A DNA stretch of 64,000 bases, taken from NCBI RefSeq assembly GCF_958979055.1, contig NC_084889.1, forward strand, positions 1,426,001-1,490,000. The letters run 5' to 3'. Positions within the stretch are counted from its first letter, which is position 1. The number at the start of each line of letters is the position of its first letter. Shown here one piece after another: positions 56,788 through 64,000 of the stretch. A program made the position numbers and the translations under genes. The stretch is from Alnus glutinosa. Its lineage: Eukaryota; Streptophyta; Magnoliopsida; Fagales; Betulaceae. The notes beneath the pieces are model-generated. The model did not search any database. It was not told the DNA's origin and saw only the letters and a program-made list of their open reading frames with translations.

Positions 56788-58733
56788 TCAAACCCGATCT
56801 TCGAGCTCCACTCCATCTTCTTCAGAGCTACCACCTTCCTTTTTCTGGATCTCGAGAGGCTTATATGTATACATTTTGGCGCAACATGAGTAGTAAAAAA
56901 GATTAGCGACTTGCAGCAATGTGAGCAACCAGTAGAAGTACTCCAACTTCCCCTTGCTTAAATTGTCATTCCTAAGCCAGTTTGATCCGTCTGGCTTAGC
57001 ACTAAACCTGTGAACCAAGGAAACAAGCAGCGAGCTGAAATAATTCCCAAATGAAATTGCCAACCAGAACAGTGCCATGGCACTGCTCCGCATGCTTTCT
57101 GGTGCCTGGTCGTAGAAAAACTCGAGATGTCCGATCGACATGAAGGCTTCAGCAATCCCATGAAGGCTATACTGCGGAACAAGCCAAAAGACTGATATGG
57201 GGATGGTGGAATGCGGCTGATCAATGAGCCCGCTTGCTAAAGCTGCGTTTTTCCGCTTCACTTCCACGAACCCGGCAACTAGAGTGGCTAGTATCGAGAT
57301 GACAAAGCCGATTCCCATCCGGTGCAAGAAGCTGATGCCCCGGTCAAGCCCGGAGAACCTGCGGGCTACTGGAATTAAAGCGCGGTCGTAAAGCGCGATT
57401 GTGGAGAGCATGGCGAGCATGGCGAAGACAGTCATGGAGCCGGCGGGGATTTGGAAGGAGTTTGTGAGGTGCCTGTTCATGGTTTTGGCTTGTTGGAGTG
57501 AGAATGTGTTTTGTTGTGCGTAGGCTGTGAAGAGGAGGATCCCTGCAGCCCATATTGGCCCCATTCGGATCACTGATTTTAGTTCTTCCACTCGATGAAC
57601 GGTGTTCAGCCTCCATAACTTTGGTGCTTGCCCAGATTTGAGGTGCTTATTGTCTTCTTCGGTCACTATGGCTGCTTTGTCAAGAAACCTGCATCCATTA
57701 ACTCACCATATATTAGCTAGTAGATTTGCTACAAATTCCTTATAAATTGTTGTGACTTATCAGATTAATTAGACATTAAATCATTAAATTAGTTCCTTTC
57801 AAATTTCGTTGCTCATGCGACTGGGACACCACATGGCATTCATGCGAATTTATAAGTACCATTACATTGTGTATTACAGATTTTACTATAAATTATTTGC
57901 AAATTGATGGCACAATCGCCCATCAGTAAATTTGAACAAATTTTATCAATCATCTAATGTTTTCATTGTCCGATGAAAAATGCTATACTTAGAGCACTAG
58001 TAGCAGTTACCCTATATTGGTTCCCTTCCCTATATTTAGGGAAAATTTCATGAAAAAATCAAAAAACCTCCCACAGCAGATGCCTTATATTTAGATGAGG
58101 GGGTTGGGAATGAATAGTGATTCCCAATGTATACATGTCTACTATTCATTCCCTATGTATTATTTTAATATAAAAGAAGAATAATTAATTGATATAGTGA
58201 AGAGAGAAAAAGTAGGAAAGAGAGAAAAAGAATAAAATAAGAGTAAAAAAATAATATTTAATTGATATAGGGAAAATGAAGGGAATCTATTGTGGAGTAT
58301 TTTTTTATAGGGAAGCAAAAAGTAGTTTTGTTCCTTAAATATAGGAAAAATGGTTAGGAATCTGTTGCTAGTGCTCTTACACCCATTTCTCACTCCTAGC
58401 TTTTTACACCCTGACGTGGCAGTCACATATCCACTACTTTTCTCTTTGCTTTTTCCAATGCAAAAAAAGTAGTGGACGTTAGATTGTCACATTAAAGAAA
58501 TGAGAGTGAAAAAATGGGTGTAAGTGTAGCATTCCTCTTGTCTAATTGTCTCCTATATTAATTATATATATCCATCACTAATGGACTTGATAATTGTGGG
58601 CCTAATAATGGCCCACGAGCTAAAGGATAACCAATAAGCTACACATATTGCAAGTCACTATGGAGATAGGGATTCCCTACAAATCAGATTTGGTCATTTT
58701 TTTAATAAAAAATTAATTTATAAAATTGTGATG

Positions 58734-58764
<31 letters not shown>

Positions 58765-61155
58765 GAGAATATGAGAAATACATATATTTTTTTTAATAAT
58801 TCAATTAAAAAATTATGCATCTTTTATATGGTAATTAAAAAATTATGTACTTCTCACTTACTAAATAACACATCATATAAATTTATAGACCGATTGAGAA
58901 AAAAAAATTAATTAAGAAAATTACTGTCCATTCAAAAAGAGGATGCGAACAAGACCAAAAAAAGAAATAGAGGAGATCTAATAATGACTATAAAATAATT
59001 ATTATATAACTCTTGATATAATTTTTGCTCGGCTTTGCCTATGTGGCAGTTTATTTTTTTTTAAAAAAATAATTTTTCAAAATGACTGGTCGGTTGTTCG
59101 ATCTACAGAGGGGTCATAGAAAGGTGGGGATGAGTTGGATTACAGGCTAAAAGACATACAGTGTTTAATTTTGTTGCTTGGCTAAAATGCCATCCAAATC
59201 TGCGGTGCAGCTCAAGAAGATCTAAGTTTGTGGTCCCTACGCCCATATAGAAATACAAGGAAAGGACAATGATTAACTCAAGTGTACGTGTCCTTCCAAC
59301 TAATGACGACCATGAATGATAATTGCCCTCCCCAATATAGATAATAATAATGCCATGATGACCGAATTCGTGATCTATATCTATTCTCTTCATGATACGA
59401 AGACAAACAAAGAAATGAGAAAACAAAAGTAAAACAACTGATCATTATATCGATGAGCACTTAAGCTTGGAATTTCTCCAAGTTTGCTTCAAGAACTTCC
59501 ATATAAATTCATAATATTGGTGATGTTAAATACCACTTTCATGCATGCATGTGAGCTAAAACTGATAAGATCGAAATGGTTGATTTAAACTGATAAGTAA
59601 GGATTAATTTAATAATTTAATTAATATTCTAATATTAACCTACCATTCTTCTTATGCATATATATATATAGCTAATTTCTCATGTTTCTACTGTACCAGT
59701 CTAACTTTCTGTGTTTAAGCACTAATTAAGGAAAAGAAAATTGTGGTCGATCTTTACTGATCGATAAAATAATTGTACACACAAAAGCAATTACTGTCCA
59801 GTACTGATGTGTGGTTATAAAGTACAGGGGGCATGATAATGTTAAATAAAGTATACCTATCAATGAATGTGGTGCTGCAGTGCCTAAGATCGTGCACGCA
59901 AACTCTGTTTTTACAACGATACTATTTTAACACCTTAAAAGTTAGTTTCTTCCCTTTTAAGGAGTTTTTAATTTTATATATATGTAAGTGATGGTGTAAA
60001 TATAATTAGTGTTTTCCTTTGTTGTACGTAATTGCATGAGCCTTCAAATTACATAGTTTTGCAACTTGTGTGAGAAAGAGAGAGAGAGAGACAGTACTTA
60101 CTTCATCTGCTTAGAGTGAAGAAGCTTCCCACCCATGGAAATGGAGGCATCAAGCTCGTCGTTTTGGTATAGTAACTTGGGATCAGAAACCACAGGCAAT
60201 TTTCTCTTCCTGTACGCAGCCACTAACACTTGTACCAACCGGGTAAATGGACTCCCAGCCGGATCCAAGTTCCGGTAAAGTGGGTACCCGAAAATAAAAG
60301 CAACGATCGACAAGAACATAAGAACGGTTGGAATTCCAAGGCCCCAACCCCATCCAATGTTATCCTGAACATAAACAAGCACTGTCACAGCCACTAGCAT
60401 GGATAACCCCATGACAAAATAGTACCAGTTGAAATAGTTCCATGTATTGGTTTTTTGCTTAGGATCCGTTTCATCGAACTGGTCTGCCCCGAATGCCACC
60501 ACACAGGGTCGGATCCCCCCCGATCCTATGGCTCCTAGTAGGAGAGATGCGTAAAGGATAGCCACCTGTCCTGCATCAGCTTCTTGGCAAACTTCATCTC
60601 CTTTACACGACGGTGGCCTTAGTTGTGGGAGTACTGCTGAGAGTGTTAGGCTTATCATCCCCTGAATATATATACACACATATATATAGATTCATCAAAT
60701 CCCCTGATTACGTGAAGATTATACACATAAGAAAGAGAGAGAGATGCTCAACTATTTGGTATATGATGGAAGCAACTGTTACAGTCCAGAACCGACCGGC
60801 AAATGAATCGGCGATGAAGGCTCCGAGCAGCGGTGTCAAACTTGCAGTTCCTCCGAAGTTGGTGACGGTGTTAGCTGCTTTGGTTAATGGCATATGCAGC
60901 TGTGTTGTTAAGTAGCTAATCATATTAGTATTAAATCCGACCACAGCCAACTTCTCAGTAACCTCGTTTGCTACGCAGAAATAGAAAGAAGATTGTGTCA
61001 CAAAACCAATATCTTCAAGAACCAAAAGAAGCAAAAAAGAAGAAGAAGAAGTTGGTTAATCTGCAAGACTGCGAAAGCTTACCAAAAATGAAAGGCATTG
61101 TGACCAACCCTCCCTTTGTTGGCCTTCTGCCATGGCTCCCAGCTTTCTCCTCCAT
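56788..61155 (-). CDS. NPF3.1: NPF (NRT1/PTR) family transporter, NPF3.1-like
   Basis: Four exons, 61083-61155, 60753-60970, 60102-60661 and 56788-57688, give 583 residues. About 12 membrane helices are expected. Motifs include the N-terminal NEVTEK (residues 26-31; most POT proteins have ExxER, and Lys is found in NPF3), GTASLTPLLGAFIADSF, GSGGIRPCVVAFGADQFD and FNWYYF in helices 4-5, and the C-terminal half with FWLVPQYSLHGIAEAF and YDQAPESMRSSAMALFW. The central loop is hydrophilic, about residues 210-300. Arabidopsis NPF3.1 transports nitrate/nitrite and hormones, including gibberellin, in roots. The substrate here is unproven. Intron 3 (57689-60101) holds a nested MITE. Confidence 0.94.
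57979..58533. mobile_element. Foldback element in NPF intron 3, interrupted by a MITE
   Basis: The left tip AATGCTATACTTA is followed, after the inserted element, by CACCCATTTCTCACTC. The right end in complement reads AATGCTACACTTACACCC and so pairs with the joined left end (AATGCTATACTTACACCC). The parts next to it also pair (AGTAGTGGA against its inverse near 58430-58475). Confidence 0.75.
57992..58376. mobile_element. TTA-targeting MITE nested in the foldback element
   Basis: The ends are GAGCACTAGTAGCAG at 57992 and CTGTTGCTAGTGCTC ending 58376, inverted with one mismatch in 15. They are flanked by TTA on both sides (57989-57991 and 58377-58379). The interior is 385 bp and lacks a transposase, as in PIF/Harbinger MITEs. 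Confidence 0.85.
58534..60101. other. Remainder of NPF intron 3
   Basis: AT-rich intron sequence with a long T run at 58737-58764. No gene was recognised on either strand. Confidence 0.5.
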
Positions 61156-62106
61156 CTTGTTAGTTTTCTAGTGCTTCCCAGAACCCCTTTTTATAGGCTC
61201 CGTGGAGTGTGAACTGGAAGGTTTAAACTTTAAACACAGTAATGGATGATACTTGTCTGCTTAACATTTGCTAGCTAATAATCACAATTTTTTTATAAAA
61301 AAGAAAAAAGAAAAAGGGTCGGATATTCTTACCGTCACATCAATGGGCACAAATGATGTTTTTGGATTACGCGGTCTTGACTCTTGAAGAATTACAGTAA
61401 CCTTTGTTCGAAAATTAAAACCTTAGACCTAATAGTTTATTAATAGATGCATGACAGGCAACTTGCGTAACAGTTAGATTAAGATTCTTTTAAATTATTT
61501 GTTTAAATTTAAAATAATTTAGCAGATAATTGTGATAAAATACTTATAAGATTTAATTGATCAAATAAAAATTAAACTGTTCGAGTCAGGTAGGTCTCAT
61601 AAATAGTGGCAAGGTGGTTCCTCACCTTAATTTTTTTTAAAAAAATAAAAAAACTCAAAAAATAGTGGGGGACCATCTTACCACATAAGTAATGTGGTGA
61701 AAAATTGTATATTTGAGTAGCATTGAATTATTACTCATCTAGGTATAGGACCATGAATTTTTTTGAATATATGATAAATAAGTATATGTTTTTTAATAGT
61801 AAATTATATTAAAAAAATATCCACTTCTTAAAGGATAAATGACAATTTTATAAACTAAATTAAAGTAAATTCTTTCAACCAACACAATTTGGAGAAAACG
61901 TTGTCCAAAAGAAATTGACATCACAGTTAAAATGCCAAAGTGATTTATCATATATATGTATATATATATATACACTGAGACAAATGTAAGAGCAATGTCT
62001 CAATCCCCTGTACTTGCCGCGTTTAATCTTATGTACGTCCAAAAGAAAATGATCGATATCACATCCAGACCCAAAACTATGAACTTAATTCTAGAAGGTC
62101 GAATCG

Positions 62107-62107
<1 letters not shown>
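61156..62107. other. NPF upstream region
   Basis: 5' flank of the NPF gene. AT-rich. No second gene recognised. Confidence 0.4.
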
Positions 62108-62161
<54 letters not shown>

Positions 62162-62311
62162 TATTTATTATTTTTTTTAAAGGAGGCGTCATAATGAAGT
62201 AAAAAAAAAACAAACCATTTAAATATGTTAAAAGTGTTTTTATTTTTATTTTTATTTTTATTTTTAAAGGAGGCGTCATAATTTTATGGTGTTTGACTTA
62301 ATTGTTATAAC

Positions 62312-62342
<31 letters not shown>

Positions 62343-62382
62343 TATTTGCTATAGTTTTTATAAAAGTTTAGTTTTAATTTTG

Positions 62383-62446
<64 letters not shown>
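62108..62446. repeat. Cluster of AT microsatellites and a duplicated 17-mer
   Basis: (TTA)n at 62108-62163, (AAT)n at 62311-62341 and (TA)n at 62384-62446. AAAGGAGGCGTCATAAT occurs at 62179-62195 and again from 62266, about 87 bp apart, which suggests a local duplication. Confidence 0.88.
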
Positions 62447-62448
<2 letters not shown>

Positions 62449-64000
62449 TAAAATTAAATTTGAATCGTTAAAAATTATAACTTAGGTGCTATAAATTTTT
62501 TTTTTAAAAGTACTTAAGCTGAATTCTATTTTACCTCTCTTTTTAGAACAAGAGCTTTAAGTAAAACCAAGGTACCAATTATTCAACATTTTTAGTTCAT
62601 AAAATGCCATCAACTTATGAGTCTCTTATTCCAAAACAGTATGATTTATTTGGGGGTGGACCTCCTAGTCCCAAAAATAAGAACAAGAAAAAAAAGAAGA
62701 ATGCTATTTTACTTTGTGTCCGCTTAATTGGTTTATTAAGCGTTAATTGGTAAAATTATGATTCGGCATTTAACATCGTACGCTTTTTAAAAATTGTGAA
62801 TTTTTTCAACTATTAATTTTTTCAAACGCGCTCCGGCCAAAATTAAACATCTTTTACAAACGAGCTTTTAACTTGCAAAATTACAAAAACAATTAATGTT
62901 CTCTTTATAATTTCGTATGGTTCTAGATTTATCTCCATGTGGATCAAATACTCTGCCAACTTATAATCTTATATATATATATATAGTTTCATGAATTAGC
63001 CAGTCGCTTGGCAGCCAAATTCAAAAAGTTGTTGAACACATTTCTGCTGTATGGGTTGAGCTAGTGATCATTGGTTTCACACACGTGGTGGAACAATCCA
63101 CTTTTTAGAGTGCATGAAATAATGAAATATGAGGCAACAAAAATGAGTAACATGATTTTCCTTTTATAGGTGATTCGATGTAATTATATTATCTAATATT
63201 AATTATAACATAATATGGCATTAGAAAAAAGACATGAATAATATATACTACATCAAAATACAATTATTGTTTAATTACTCTGAATTATATGTCAAATTTT
63301 AATTTCACCGATAATTTATCAATTATTTTAATTTAAATTACAGTTTTAGAAATGTCTGAGTGGTATTTTTATTTTACCTAATGACTATCGATGTGCAAAT
63401 ATATAACAATTATTGATGTGATACTAGTTAAAAATTTACACCAATTACTCAATCAGGGGCAAACGCTATATATGCGGTAATTATAAAAATTTACACGTTG
63501 TAAAGAGATTGAATAACAATTTTCCAATGGTCGGGGGTAATTACAAATTATCTGTCTTTTGAAAATTGTTACTCAATCTCTTTGTGGTTTGAAAAAAAAG
63601 GAAATAATATTCATCCAAAAAAAAGAAAGAAATAATCATATTTTCTATCCCAATTCACGAATTCTCTCATAAATTGCACATACATGGCATTGAACGTGAA
63701 ATTTAACCCTCCAAATTGACTAAAATAGATGTTTTTTTGTTCCAAATCCAAGAACATAGTTAATCTGCTGCCTCTTTTTATGAGATTTTAATTCCATTGA
63801 GGACAGATCAGGGGACAAATTTCATTCTCACATGCATTTTAAAAATATATGTGAAAATCACATGTTTTAAAATGAATAATATTTTAATAAAGGATAATTG
63901 CGGGCACCATTGGTCCCTGTGGTATGCCATAATTATTTATTATTTTATATGGTTTAAAAAGTTCATGGGAGGTCCTTGTGGTTAGCAATAATTATAAATC
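62447..64000. other. AT-rich terminal region, no gene
   Basis: No coding region recognised. A foldback lies at about 63498-63592: AAAGAGATTGAATAACAATT pairs with AATTGTTACTCAATCTCTTT. The last 120 bp (GGTCCCTGTGGTATGCC, then GGTCCTTGTGG) look like the start of another repeat that runs out of the window. Confidence 0.5.

Overview
This is a window of plant nuclear DNA from a eudicot. The evidence is split genes with short AT-rich introns, plant-only protein families (an NPF transporter, plastid pyruvate dehydrogenase E2, an ACD11-type lipid transfer protein, HMA metal-binding proteins), and plant-type L1 LINEs, tRNA-derived SINEs and MITEs. The amount and age of transposon debris would fit a woody rosid, but the species cannot be read from the sequence. 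No bacterial, viral or organellar segment was seen.

Eight protein-coding genes can be reconstructed. For each, the spliced exons join in frame and end at a stop. From left to right: (1) an IST1-like ESCRT-III regulator, minus, 173-2991; (2) the spliceosomal kinase PRP4, minus, 14393-22158, 12 exons and 1043 residues; (3) and (4) two small HMA-fold proteins in tandem, minus, 25143-25644 and 26201-27462; (5) a BAH plus Agenet chromatin protein, minus, 30912-34658; (6) the plastid dihydrolipoyl acetyltransferase E2 (LTA2 type), plus, 45299-49581; (7) an ACD11-like sphingolipid transfer protein, minus and convergent with E2, 50506-53619; (8) an NPF3.1-like transporter, minus, 56788-61155. They are independent housekeeping or stress genes, not a pathway cluster. 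As I recall the Arabidopsis map, PRP4K, an HMA gene and LTA2 are close together on chromosome 3, an IST1-like gene adjoins the second PRP4K copy on chromosome 1, and the NPF3.1 and BAH/Agenet genes are adjacent on chromosome 1. The window may therefore keep an ancestral eudicot gene order.

The spaces between genes, and several introns, hold a layered record of transposition. 3.2-12.7 kb has degraded L1 LINE pieces and a SINE. 22.8-23.5 kb and 58.0-58.5 kb each hold a TTA-targeting MITE inserted inside an older foldback element. 29.2-29.9, 36.8-37.7 and 51.2-51.6 kb hold hAT-like non-autonomous elements. 38.0-39.7 kb has two solo-LTR-like blocks. 40.5-41.1 kb has an RNase H remnant followed by a SINE with a 16-base target duplication. 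44.1-45.0 kb is a retroposon with a perfect 17-base target duplication, just upstream of E2. 55.3-56.4 kb is a minus-strand LINE remnant.

I found no convincing new multi-gene system. The observations most worth a second look are the two nested MITE-in-foldback structures, a 73-bp near-perfect inverted repeat in the last E2 intron, two GC-AG introns required by the reading frames, and a possible premature-stop exon in the BAH/Agenet gene.
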